From Flavobacterium panacis (GTDB taxonomy: Bacteria > Bacteroidota > Bacteroidia > Flavobacteriales > Flavobacteriaceae): a stretch of 64,000 nt of DNA. The stretch lies in contig NZ_JANKMS010000007.1 of the NCBI RefSeq assembly GCF_024649945.1, forward strand, positions 124,001-188,000, given 5' to 3'. The position numbers and the translations under genes were made by a program. Of the stretch, positions 1 to 8,885 are shown piece after piece; position 1 is the stretch's first letter; each line of letters opens with the position of its first letter. The notes below the pieces were generated by a model. It searched no databases and had not been told where the DNA came from. It saw only the letters and a list, made by a program, of their open reading frames with translations.

Positions 1-384
1 ATATTCAGATAATCCATAAATGGCGAAAGCCAATGCATAAATCTGATTTTTGGTGTCTTTTGGAGTTTTATCCTCATTAATACTCCAAAAAAGACCTCCA
101 AATTGTGTGTCATAAAAAGAAGCTGCTAGAAATTCAAATGCTCTTTCTGCCAGTATTTTGTGGTTTTCGTTTTTCGTGGTTGTGTAACTGGCAGAGAACG
201 TCCAAAGAATTCGGGCATTTAAAACCGAACCTTTTTCTGCATTTGAAATCAGATGATCATTAAAATCGATTTGTCCTACAAAACCGCCATTTTGATCATC
301 AATAGTACGTTCTGACCAATATTTTAGGATAGAATCAAGTTCTGCGGTTAATTCCGATTTTAAAAGCTTTAATTGTAATGACAC
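1..384 (-). CDS. AGE-family disaccharide 2-epimerase (cellobiose/mannobiose 2-epimerase), partial
   Basis: Only the N-terminal 128 codons are in the window; the gene runs off the left edge. The translation begins MSLQLKLLKSEL and contains SILKYWSERTIDDQNGGFVG, then NARILWTFSASY and FGGLFWSINE, the conserved N-terminal helices of the N-acylglucosamine/cellobiose 2-epimerase family. The start is taken as GTG because the only upstream in-frame codons are ATC, AAT and then the stop of the GH130 gene, 6 bp away. In the mannan pathway known from Bacteroides fragilis this enzyme converts beta-1,4-mannobiose to mannosyl-glucose, the substrate of the GH130 phosphorylase encoded directly upstream. The family is clear; the mannobiose substrate is inferred from context. 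Confidence 0.85.
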   Translation of the reverse strand, partial: MSLQLKLLKSELTAELDSILKYWSERTIDDQNGGFVGQIDFNDHLISNAEKGSVLNARILWTFSASYTTTKNENHKILAERAFEFLAASFYDTQFGGLFWSINEDKTPKDTKNQIYALAFAIYGLSEY

Positions 385-390
385 GATATT

Positions 391-1581
391 TTAAATTGCG
401 TTATTTCTTTCGATTTGATTAATAATGGTTTGAACAGAACCTGCAGAAACAAAAGTATCAGCTGGAGTGTTGGTAACATAATCGACCAATTGGTCTACAG
501 ATGAAACTGCAACGTGCATACGTGTATCTGATGAAGCGTAATAAACGTAAACTGTTCCGTCTTCATCTTCAATCCATCCATTAGAAAATAAAACATTCGA
601 AACGTCACCAACTCTTTCAATTCCTTCCGGGCCCATAAAATGACCTGCTGGAACGTGGGTTACTTTTGCAATATCATTTAAATCAGTCATAAACATATAC
701 AAAGTATAACGCAATCCTGCAGCAGTATTACGAACTCCATGTGCCAGATGCAGCCAACCTTTTGAGGTTTTAATTGGAGCAGGACCAAGGCCGTTTTTTA
801 ACTCATAAATAGTATGATATTGTTTTCCGAAAATGATTTTTTCTTCTTTTACAATTGGATTTTTCATGTCTTCAACATAACCTAAACCAATTCCGCCACC
901 AGATCCTACATCAATAAAACCATCTTGCGGACGCGTGTATAAAGCATATTTTCCGTTTACAAATTCGGGATGTAAAACTACATTTCGCTGTTGTCCGGTG
1001 TTTGAAATTAAATCTGGAAGTCTTTCCCAGTTTATTAAATCTTTAGAACGTACAATTCCAGCATTGGCAACTGCTGAACTCGTGTCGCCTTTTGGTGCTT
1101 TTGGATCTTTTCTTTCTGTACAGAAAATGCCATAAACATAACCATCTTCGTGATGAATTAAACGCATATCGTACACATTTGTGTCTGGTTCGTCAGTTTG
1201 TGGAATTACACAAGGTGTGTCCCAGAATTTGAAATTGTCAATTCCGTTTGGACTTTCGGCAATTGCAAAAAAAGATTTTCGGTCAATTCCTTCTACACGA
1301 ACGGCAAGTAAATATTTTCCATTCCATTTCATAGCGCCAGCATTAAAAGCGGCATTGATTCCAATTCTTTCTTGTAGAAAAGGATTCGTTGTTTCGTTAA
1401 AATCAAAACGCCAGTTTAAGGGAGCATGTTCTGCTGTTACAACAGGGTTTTCATATCGTTCGTAAATCCCGTTTCCAACTGTTTGTTTAGGTTTGTTTTT
1501 ACGTTCAAGCAGTGTTTTATGTTCGTTTTCTAATGCTGTTTTTCTTTCCTGAAAAGTCAGCGAAGATGTTATTGTTGTCAT
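391..1581 (-). CDS. GH130 beta-1,4-mannosylglucose phosphorylase
   Basis: The product is a 396-residue cytoplasmic protein without signal peptide, the usual length for GH130 subfamily 1. It should phosphorolyse 4-O-beta-mannosyl-glucose to mannose-1-phosphate and glucose. Recognisable family blocks include INAAFNAGAMKWNGKY (about 75-90), TNVYDMRLIHHEDG (134-147) with D138 matching the proton-donor Asp of B. fragilis MGP, LHPEFVNGKYALYTRP, and the C-terminal YYASSDTRMHVA block. It lies between the GPH transporter gene (27 bp upstream) and the epimerase gene (6 bp downstream), consistent with one transcript. Other GH130 activities such as mannosyl-GlcNAc phosphorolysis are possible, but the epimerase and GH26 neighbours favour mannosyl-glucose. 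Confidence 0.93.
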   Translation of the reverse strand: MTTITSSLTFQERKTALENEHKTLLERKNKPKQTVGNGIYERYENPVVTAEHAPLNWRFDFNETTNPFLQERIGINAAFNAGAMKWNGKYLLAVRVEGIDRKSFFAIAESPNGIDNFKFWDTPCVIPQTDEPDTNVYDMRLIHHEDGYVYGIFCTERKDPKAPKGDTSSAVANAGIVRSKDLINWERLPDLISNTGQQRNVVLHPEFVNGKYALYTRPQDGFIDVGSGGGIGLGYVEDMKNPIVKEEKIIFGKQYHTIYELKNGLGPAPIKTSKGWLHLAHGVRNTAAGLRYTLYMFMTDLNDIAKVTHVPAGHFMGPEGIERVGDVSNVLFSNGWIEDEDGTVYVYYASSDTRMHVAVSSVDQLVDYVTNTPADTFVSAGSVQTIINQIERNNAI

Positions 1582-1608
1582 ATCAATTGATTTCTGTATC
1601 TGTAATTT

Positions 1609-3000
1609 TTAATGATTTTGATCTCTCTTTTCGTTTAAATCCTGTTCTATAATTTGTAATTTTTCTTCTGATAATGGATAAAATGCTATAAAAGCTACTG
1701 AGATTGCTGCTGCAATTGCAGGCAATATGCTTAACATTAATTGAATTCCGTTTTGAGCTGTTGCAGTCTGTTCAACATTAGCCTGAAAACCGTAATAACC
1801 TAAAAGCCATCCAGCTCCGGCGCCACCAATGGTCCATCCAAATTTTTGTGACATTGAAGAAGCTGAGAAAACCAATCCTGTAGCACGACGTCCTTGTTTC
1901 CATTCAGAATAATCGGCACTATCGGCATACATGGACCAGATCAATGGGAAGATACAACCTGCACAAATACTGATTAGAACCTGAAAAATCAGAATTAAGT
2001 AAATATCTTCTTTCCCAAACAAATAGAAAATGAGACTTAAAATTGCCGCTAAAGCCATAGCTCCAAAGAAAGTTTTCTTTTTACCAATTTTATTAGCAAT
2101 TGGTGTTGCAATAATAACTCCGATGATATTGGCTGCTTGTCCTAAAACCAAATAGATTGATGTTGGTGTCATATGAAAATCACTTCCGAAAAGTGAAAAA
2201 TCAAATTTGATTGCACTGCTTACATAATATTTGAAATAATAAACTGCAGCACCGTCGCGAATAGAGTTAAAAACCAAAGCTCCAATTCCGGCTCCAAGTA
2301 AAATCCACCAAGGTTTATTTTTTAGAAGATCTTTTAAGTCTTCTTTTAAATTGTTTTGTTCGTCTGCGATAGGTTTGATTCTTTCTTTGGTAAAAAAGAA
2401 ACAAGCCCAGAAAAAGATGGTGGTAATAAATCCGAAAACGGCGATTGTTGCCAGCCAGCCCGTTTTAGAATTAAGGTTTCCTCCAAAATAATTTACCAAA
2501 GGTTCAATCAACCAAAGTGCTAAAAGACTTCCTCCGAAAGCAAAAACCATTCGATAAGATGAAAGTGTGTTTCTTTCTTTTCTATCAGAAGACATTACGC
2601 CTAAAAGAGACGCATAAGGAACATTGATTAAAGAATAAATCATCATCATTAATGAGTAAGTCACATAAGCATAAATGATTTTTCCTTTTTCGTCAAAATC
2701 AGGTGTGTAAAAGGTTAAAACTCCGATTATGGCAAAAGGTATAGCTACCCAAAGTAAATATGGTCTGAATTTTCCCCATTTGCTTTTGGTTCTGTCAGCC
2801 AGAATTCCAACAATTGGATCAAAACAGGAATCCCAGATTCGGGTAATTAAAAACATGGTTCCAACTATAGCAGGTGCCAATCCGAAAACATCGGTGTAAA
2901 AAAACAATAAATACATACTGAAAATTTTCCAGAACATAGAGGAAGCAGCATCTCCAAGTCCGTAACCGATTTTTTCTTTTAAGCTAATTTTGTCGTGCAT
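1609..3000 (-). CDS. GPH-family sugar:cation symporter (probable mannobiose importer)
   Basis: This 463-residue polytopic inner-membrane protein has about 12 hydrophobic segments. Its N-terminus LKEKIGYGLGDAASSMFWK is characteristic of the glycoside-pentoside-hexuronide (MelB-like) group of the major facilitator superfamily. The early loop LITRIWDSCFDPIVGILADR is the GPH signature with its conserved Asp. It probably moves mannobiose or short manno-oligosaccharides from periplasm to cytoplasm, between the outer-membrane SusCD step and the epimerase/phosphorylase. It is 27 bp upstream of the GH130 gene and 37 bp downstream of the GH26 gene. Substrate is inferred from gene context only. Confidence 0.9.
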   Translation of the reverse strand: MHDKISLKEKIGYGLGDAASSMFWKIFSMYLLFFYTDVFGLAPAIVGTMFLITRIWDSCFDPIVGILADRTKSKWGKFRPYLLWVAIPFAIIGVLTFYTPDFDEKGKIIYAYVTYSLMMMIYSLINVPYASLLGVMSSDRKERNTLSSYRMVFAFGGSLLALWLIEPLVNYFGGNLNSKTGWLATIAVFGFITTIFFWACFFFTKERIKPIADEQNNLKEDLKDLLKNKPWWILLGAGIGALVFNSIRDGAAVYYFKYYVSSAIKFDFSLFGSDFHMTPTSIYLVLGQAANIIGVIIATPIANKIGKKKTFFGAMALAAILSLIFYLFGKEDIYLILIFQVLISICAGCIFPLIWSMYADSADYSEWKQGRRATGLVFSASSMSQKFGWTIGGAGAGWLLGYYGFQANVEQTATAQNGIQLMLSILPAIAAAISVAFIAFYPLSEEKLQIIEQDLNEKRDQNH

Positions 3001-3037
3001 TGGTTATTTTTTTTGAGGTTTTAGTTTTTAGTTTTAG

Positions 3038-4174
3038 TTATTTTAAAGCTTTTTTAATGTCTTTTTCAAATATAGTCTGATTCAGATTATAAAAATCGAT
3101 AAAATCTTTTTCGCTTGCCTGTCCAGAAAACGGAACGTAATAATGCATTTTCTGTTCTTTTTCCTGCCAGCCATGATTTCTCCATAATAAGACATAAGAA
3201 ATTTTGTAATCTCCAATTGCTTTTAATAAAGTTCCTGTCCACCATTTTGGATCTGGAACAGCCTCGTAACCTGCTTCTGCCAATGCCATTAATTTGTGTT
3301 TTTTAGCACTGATTTCATTTAATATTTTAAACTGATTCTGGACTTCACCAATAAATTTTTGTCCATCGGGATCATTATTGTTTTGATAACTGTCAAAACT
3401 TAACATATCTGCATAATTATCGCCTGGATAATTGGCTAAGTAATCTGCTTCATTTGTAAAACTGCCTGTATTGTAAACATATATTAAGTTGTGAACTCCT
3501 TTTTTCTGAAGATAATCAAAAGTGAATTTCCAAGCTGTTTTAAATTCTTCTGGTGTGCAATTGCCTTTTCCCCACCAAAACCATCCTCCAGTAAGTTCAT
3601 GAAAGGGTCTGAATAGAATCGGAATGTTTTTTCCGTTTTTATCTTTTAAAGACAAGAAAAAAACAGCAGCTTTATCTAACCATGAAGTAAATTTCTTGTG
3701 GTTTTCTGCTCCAGGAAGAATAGTTTTTAACGAATTCGGAGTATTGTCCCAAGCATTTTTTCCTGTTGCCGGATTATCAAAATGCCAGCTTATGGTCGAA
3801 ATTCCACCTCTTGAATTGGCTTCCATAATATATTGTTTCATTTTTGCAAAAGGAACTCCATCAATATTATTTGGACTATCATTTTCTAAACCTGCAATAT
3901 CCCATCCGTAGATTGCTGGATAATCGCCAACAACGTCTTTTATATCACTTCTCCCGTTTTCATATTTCCATTTTACACCATAAGCCAAATCATCCTGATG
4001 TCCAAATAGAAAACCTTTATGCGATAAAGTGTTCAGATTTTTATAAAGTGTTTTTGTTTCTAAAGTTGCTTTTTGATCTGAAAGTGACAAATTTGTATTA
4101 CTGGTCTTTTTCTGTGATTCACATGAAATACCAGATAAAACAGCTGTCAAAAGTATGATGAAATGTTTTTTCAT
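3038..4174 (-). CDS. GH26 endo-beta-1,4-mannanase, lipoprotein
   Basis: The 378-residue product begins with a lipoprotein signal whose predicted lipidated residue is C18 (SGISC). The mature part is a single GH26 domain. The acid/base is seen in FRPFHELTGGWFWWG (E193) and the nucleophile in LMALAEAGYE (E300). The substrate-binding GHQDDLAYG block (58-66) is also intact. GH26 enzymes cut beta-1,4-mannan and several bacteroidotal members release mannobiose, which fits the downstream importer, epimerase and phosphorylase. It is the promoter-proximal gene of the minus-strand operon and diverges from the AraC regulator gene. Surface or periplasmic location is not decided by the sequence. Confidence 0.93.
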   Translation of the reverse strand: MKKHFIILLTAVLSGISCESQKKTSNTNLSLSDQKATLETKTLYKNLNTLSHKGFLFGHQDDLAYGVKWKYENGRSDIKDVVGDYPAIYGWDIAGLENDSPNNIDGVPFAKMKQYIMEANSRGGISTISWHFDNPATGKNAWDNTPNSLKTILPGAENHKKFTSWLDKAAVFFLSLKDKNGKNIPILFRPFHELTGGWFWWGKGNCTPEEFKTAWKFTFDYLQKKGVHNLIYVYNTGSFTNEADYLANYPGDNYADMLSFDSYQNNNDPDGQKFIGEVQNQFKILNEISAKKHKLMALAEAGYEAVPDPKWWTGTLLKAIGDYKISYVLLWRNHGWQEKEQKMHYYVPFSGQASEKDFIDFYNLNQTIFEKDIKKALK

Positions 4175-4481
4175 TGTTGGATTATTGGTTGTTAATGTTG
4201 CTAAATGCTAAAGATACAATGATTTATGATTTTTAAATCTATTGATAATTCTGTTCGAAAATTCTTTAACGATTCGCATTGAAAATTATTAAAACTATAA
4301 AAAGATATTTAATTAAAAATGATTAATGTTTATTATTAAAGCTCTTTTTAAGGAATTGATAATTAATTTTTTCAAAGATAATTGTATGAATATCGTTTAA
4401 TTAATATTATTTTATCAATTATATATCATATTATTGCAGTCAAAAAAGTGAACCATTCCTTTTCTGATACAATATTTTAAT
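4175..4481. promoter_or_regulatory. Divergent intergenic region between GH26 operon and AraC gene
   Basis: This AT-rich 307-bp gap has no ORF. The word TTGATAATT occurs at 4242-4250 (extended to TTGATAATTCT) and at 4356-4364, and its shorter inverse TATCAATT at 4413-4420. The 11-mer form recurs upstream of the SusC gene at 5565-5575. A weak -7 candidate for the minus operon, TATCTTTA, lies at 4209-4216, and TATTATTG at 4429-4436 could serve the regulator gene. Both deviate by one base from TAnnTTTG. The shared words are candidate operator half-sites, but short AT-rich words recur by chance here. Confidence 0.4.
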
Positions 4482-5360
4482 ATGAGTACTACGAAAAATT
4501 TTTATAGAGAAATTGCGCCCCTTGCTGCAAGTGATAGTTTTTTGGTTTTTGACCGAGTAAAAGACAGCTTTGATTTTCCGGTTCATTATCATCCGGAATT
4601 TGAAATTAATTTTATTCTGAATGGAAAAGGAGTAAAGAGAGTTGTTGGAGATAATATTGAAGAAATTGATAGTGTTGAATTGGTTTTAATCGGTCCCAAT
4701 TTATATCATGGATGGGAACTGAATAAATGTACCAGCAAAAAAATTCACGAAATAACCATTCAGTTTCATAATGATTTGTTTCATGAATCTTTGTTGTCAA
4801 GACGTATTATGAACCCAATTCGAGATATGTTTAACAGATCTATTCATGGTATTCTTTTTTCAAAAAAAACTGCCGAGGAATTGACTCCAAGGCTTGTAAG
4901 GCTTTCTAAATTAGATGGTATGGACTATTTTTTGGAAATTACTTCTTTATTATATGATCTGGCAAATTCTAGAAATCAGCGTTTGCTTTCAACTTATACT
5001 GTAGATTATGATACGTTTGATGATTATGATAAAATGAAATTGGTTTACGAATATGTTCAGAAACATTTTGCTGAAAAAATTACTTTGGAAGATGTGGCTA
5101 ATGTTGCCAGTATGTCGATTATTTCGTTCAATCGATTTATTAAAAAACGAACTGGAAAGACGTTTGTGAATTATATCAATGATATCAGAATTGGTTATGC
5201 GGCTCGCTGGTTGGTAGAAAAAGATATGAGTGTTTCTGAAGTTGCTTTTAAATCTGGCTTTAATAATATTGCGAACTTCAACCGCAGTTTTAAAGCTACA
5301 AAAAACTGTACACCTAGTCAGTATCGTGAAGATTTTTCGGGATTGAAACGTATTTTGTAG
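4482..5360 (+). CDS. AraC-family transcriptional regulator of the mannan locus
   Basis: The 292-residue protein has an N-terminal cupin-type sensing domain (HYHPEFEINFILNGKGVKRV, about 36-55) and a C-terminal double helix-turn-helix AraC domain (about 190-287) ending in SGFNNIANFNRSFK and CTPSQYR, the signature of the second HTH. There is no signal peptide or membrane segment, so it acts in the cytoplasm and probably senses a sugar. It sits between the minus-strand GH26-epimerase operon and the plus-strand SusCD operon, so it is the obvious candidate to control both. No hybrid two-component or ECF/anti-sigma regulator is visible here, unlike many bacteroidotal polysaccharide loci. Confidence 0.9.
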   Translation: MSTTKNFYREIAPLAASDSFLVFDRVKDSFDFPVHYHPEFEINFILNGKGVKRVVGDNIEEIDSVELVLIGPNLYHGWELNKCTSKKIHEITIQFHNDLFHESLLSRRIMNPIRDMFNRSIHGILFSKKTAEELTPRLVRLSKLDGMDYFLEITSLLYDLANSRNQRLLSTYTVDYDTFDDYDKMKLVYEYVQKHFAEKITLEDVANVASMSIISFNRFIKKRTGKTFVNYINDIRIGYAARWLVEKDMSVSEVAFKSGFNNIANFNRSFKATKNCTPSQYREDFSGLKRIL

Positions 5361-5676
5361 TGATACTTTTTTATCACGAATAAATATTATTTTTAACGAA
5401 AACGTTTGCATTTAAGGTTTTTGTTGTTTTTTATGTATGTTTTGGGTTCTTTTAGAGGATTGTTATTGCGAATAATTCAATTTTTGCATTGTTTTATTTT
5501 TATATATGTTTTTTTAATCGGTTATAGTAAAAATATTATCATTAAATGATATAATATTATCGATTTGATAATTCTCTCTGTTATAGATTTGTTAAATAAT
5601 TTAGAAGTAAAATTTACCAGGCCTTTTTACTTTTACGTTGAGCAATAAACGAATTTAAACTAACCAAACATTTATT
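5361..5676 (+). promoter_or_regulatory. Intergenic region upstream of susC
   Basis: This 316-bp AT-rich gap has no plausible ORF. TTGATAATTCT at 5565-5575 is identical to the word at 4242-4252 in the divergent region of the same locus. ATCATTAAATGAT at 5539-5551 is a short palindrome. A near-consensus -7 box, TACTTTTA, lies at 5628-5635, 41 bp before the SusC start codon. These suggest a regulated promoter for the SusCD operon. Assignment to the AraC protein is inference. Confidence 0.4.
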
Positions 5677-8600
5677 ATGAAAAAACTAATGACTAACCTC
5701 ATTCATTGGAAGGCTGACCACAGAGCTGTTCCTTTGATATTATTTTTATTACTGACCAGTAATTTTATGATGGCTCAGGTAAAGGTTTCAGGAACTGTAT
5801 CTGATGAGAAGGGATTGTCTATCCCTGGCGCAAACGTGTCGGTTGCAGGTTCTAAAGCAACGGTTTCTACTGATTTTGACGGAAAATATTCTATCGATGT
5901 TCCTTCAAATTCAACATTATCATTCTCTTTTATTGGGTTTACAACACAGAAGGTAGCTGTAGACGGTAGGAAAACAATTAATGTAATTTTAAAGTCAAAT
6001 GCTGAAGATTTAAAAGATGTTGTTGTAATTGGATACGGTACTCAAAAACGAAAAGACGTAAACAGTGCCATTTCAAGTATCTCTGCAAAGGATATGGAGA
6101 ATTTAAAAATGGCTTCTTTTGATCAGATGATGCAAGGAAAAGCCGCGGGGGTAGTCGTAAATAGTAACTCAGGCGAACCAGGAAGTAACGTGTCTGTTAG
6201 GATTCGTGGAGTTTCTTCTTTAACAGGAACTAACGAACCTTTGTATGTAATTGACGGTGTGCCAATTTCTGGTGATGCGAGAAACTCTTCAACATCTGGA
6301 AGAAATGCACAAGGAAATAGTAACTTCTCTAATAACGGAAATATCACTCAAAGTCCGTTGGCACTTATTAATCCAAATGATATCGAATCTATTGATATTT
6401 TAAAAGATGCTTCTGCTACTGCTATTTATGGTTCTCGTGGTGCAAATGGTGTTGTAATTGTTACGACAAAATCTGGAAAAAAAGGAACAGGAAAACTTTC
6501 TTTTGAAAACTCGTATACTATAAGTAATCTGCCTAAGAAATTGCATTCTATGAATTTGCAGGAATATGCAAGACATCAAAATGCTTTGGCTGATGTTTAT
6601 GATCCGTTATCAAAACGTCCAGAATTTGCTCATCCGGAAGTTTTAGGAAAAGGTACAGATTGGCAGGATGCTATTTATGAAACAGGAATAATGACTAATA
6701 ATCAGTTGTCTTTTTCAGGTGGGAAAGAAGGAATTAGTTATTATATTTCAGGAGGTGTTTTAAATCAGGAAGGTATTGTAATTGAATCAGGATTTAAGAG
6801 ATACAACTTTAGATCGAATATTGATGCGAGAGTAAATAAATTTATAAAAGTAGGAGTAAACGTAAGTGGTGCAATTACGGATGAAAAATTAACACTAAAT
6901 GGTCAATTTAATGGAGTTGTGGCTACATCTTTATTGGCAACTCCAGATGTTGCTGTGCGTGAATTGTCGGGAGCTTTTTCAGGGCCACCTTCAGGAGGTA
7001 ATACTTCATTTGTAAATCCAGTTGCAACTTCATTATTAGGTTCTAATACTTTAGTGAGAAAAAATTATTCTGGAAACTTCTATACTAATATTGATATCGT
7101 AAAAGGCTTAGAATATCGTTTTGAAGCTGGTGGATATATCTACGATAACTTAGGACAAAGATTCGATCCGATGTATTCTTTAGGAAATGCGGTCAAAAAT
7201 TTTGCTAATTTATTTTACAATCCATCTTCTGGAAATTCTTGGAACTTAAAAAATATGCTTACTTATCGTAACACAATCGGTAAACATAATTTTACACTTT
7301 TGGCTGTTCAAGAGTCAAACAGAGCACACTGGGAAGGATATTCTATTACTGCAGAAGGTTATACGGATAATAACAACAAAACGCTTTCTGGATCTGACTT
7401 GTCAAAAGCGGTAACTAGTGGTGTTTATGCTGGAACTCAAACTTTGGCTTCTTATTTAGGTAGAGCTGTTTATGATTATGCAGACAAATATGGAATTGCT
7501 GGTTCGATCAGAACAGATGGATCTTCAAAATTTTATACCGGAAATAAATGGGGTGTATTTAGCTCTGTAAGTGGTTCATGGAAACTTTCTAATGAATCTT
7601 TTATGGAAAGTACAAAGAAATATGTTGATAATATTAAAATAAGAGCAGGATGGGGACAAACAGGTAACAATCAGATCGGTAATAACTTGTATGAGTCTAA
7701 TTTGCATGTAGTTAATAGTTCAATGGGGAATTCTTATTTACCATCAAATACTAAAAATGAAAAATTGAAATGGGAAACTCAGGATCAGACTAACTTAGGT
7801 TTAGACTTTACAATGTTTAATTCTAAACTGACTGCATCTGTAGATTTGTATCAAAAAGTTTCTAAAAATTTCTTGTATCAGGTTCCTTTGCCAAATTTCC
7901 TTTCTGGAGGTGGTGATTATGAGGGTGGCTTAAATCCTCCGTACTTTAATATTGGAAGTATGAAAAATAAAGGTATCGAGATTACACTTGGTTACACAGA
8001 AAAATTCTCAGATAACTTCACATGGAATTCAAGTTTGAATTTCACTAAGTACGAAAATAAAGTTACCAATATGCTTGGATTAAACATTGTGAAAACAATG
8101 AATACTCTTGCTTACAATACAGTAACGGTTTCCAGAACTATGGAAGGTTTGCCAATTGGTTCGTTTGTAGGTTATGAAGCAGTAGGTATTTACAGAACAG
8201 ATGAAGACTTAACTAATTATGGTCACACTGATGCCAATGGTAATAAAGTGGTTCTGAAAAACGGAACAAACTCATTGATGCCAAATTTTGAAAAAGGAGA
8301 TGTGATTTATAAAGATGTAAATAATGATGGTGTAATCGATCAGAATGACTTAAAAGTAATTGGAAATCCAAATCCAAAATTCACTTACGGATTTACCAAT
8401 AACTTTAAATATAAAAATGTTGACTTATCCATTTTTGTTCAAGGAACTGCAGGAAACAAATTGATGAACCTGACTCGTATGTCTGGTACAATGAATAGTT
8501 TTCTAGGAACGAATTATTTAACAGAAGCTGCTGATTTTTATTCAGCTTCAAATCCTGGAGGAAGTTTGCCTAGACCTTCAAGTTATGATAACATCAATAA

Positions 8601-8874
8601 TGCTGTGTCATCACGTTTCATTGAAGACGGTTCTTATTTAAGAGTACAGAATGTAACGTTAGGATATTCATTGCCATCTGATATGATTTCTAAATTAAAA
8701 TTATCAAGATTGAGAATTTACGCTTCAGGACAAAATTTATTTACCTGGACAAAATACACAGGATATGATCCTGAGGTAGGTTCTTACAACCAGGATGCTT
8801 TATTGTCTGGTGTAGATAATGGTCGTTATCCGGTTCCGAGACAAATCACTTTTGGTTTTAATGTTGAATTTTAA
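5677..8874 (+). CDS. SusC-like TonB-dependent outer-membrane transporter
   Basis: The product has 1065 residues, typical of the SusC/RagA family. An extended N-terminal signal ends near FMMAQ (about 34). It is followed by a carboxypeptidase-regulatory-like domain (VSGTVSDEKGLSIPGANVSV), the linker DVVVIGYGTQKRKDV, a plug with the RIRGVSSL and PLYVIDGVPI motifs, and a C-terminal 22-stranded barrel ending in FGFNVEF with the expected terminal Phe. It should form the barrel half of a SusCD complex importing manno-oligosaccharides with TonB energy. The SusD gene follows after 11 bp. Substrate comes from the locus context. Confidence 0.95.
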   Translation: MKKLMTNLIHWKADHRAVPLILFLLLTSNFMMAQVKVSGTVSDEKGLSIPGANVSVAGSKATVSTDFDGKYSIDVPSNSTLSFSFIGFTTQKVAVDGRKTINVILKSNAEDLKDVVVIGYGTQKRKDVNSAISSISAKDMENLKMASFDQMMQGKAAGVVVNSNSGEPGSNVSVRIRGVSSLTGTNEPLYVIDGVPISGDARNSSTSGRNAQGNSNFSNNGNITQSPLALINPNDIESIDILKDASATAIYGSRGANGVVIVTTKSGKKGTGKLSFENSYTISNLPKKLHSMNLQEYARHQNALADVYDPLSKRPEFAHPEVLGKGTDWQDAIYETGIMTNNQLSFSGGKEGISYYISGGVLNQEGIVIESGFKRYNFRSNIDARVNKFIKVGVNVSGAITDEKLTLNGQFNGVVATSLLATPDVAVRELSGAFSGPPSGGNTSFVNPVATSLLGSNTLVRKNYSGNFYTNIDIVKGLEYRFEAGGYIYDNLGQRFDPMYSLGNAVKNFANLFYNPSSGNSWNLKNMLTYRNTIGKHNFTLLAVQESNRAHWEGYSITAEGYTDNNNKTLSGSDLSKAVTSGVYAGTQTLASYLGRAVYDYADKYGIAGSIRTDGSSKFYTGNKWGVFSSVSGSWKLSNESFMESTKKYVDNIKIRAGWGQTGNNQIGNNLYESNLHVVNSSMGNSYLPSNTKNEKLKWETQDQTNLGLDFTMFNSKLTASVDLYQKVSKNFLYQVPLPNFLSGGGDYEGGLNPPYFNIGSMKNKGIEITLGYTEKFSDNFTWNSSLNFTKYENKVTNMLGLNIVKTMNTLAYNTVTVSRTMEGLPIGSFVGYEAVGIYRTDEDLTNYGHTDANGNKVVLKNGTNSLMPNFEKGDVIYKDVNNDGVIDQNDLKVIGNPNPKFTYGFTNNFKYKNVDLSIFVQGTAGNKLMNLTRMSGTMNSFLGTNYLTEAADFYSASNPGGSLPRPSSYDNINNAVSSRFIEDGSYLRVQNVTLGYSLPSDMISKLKLSRLRIYASGQNLFTWTKYTGYDPEVGSYNQDALLSGVDNGRYPVPRQITFGFNVEF

Positions 8875-8885
8875 TACGAATTAAT

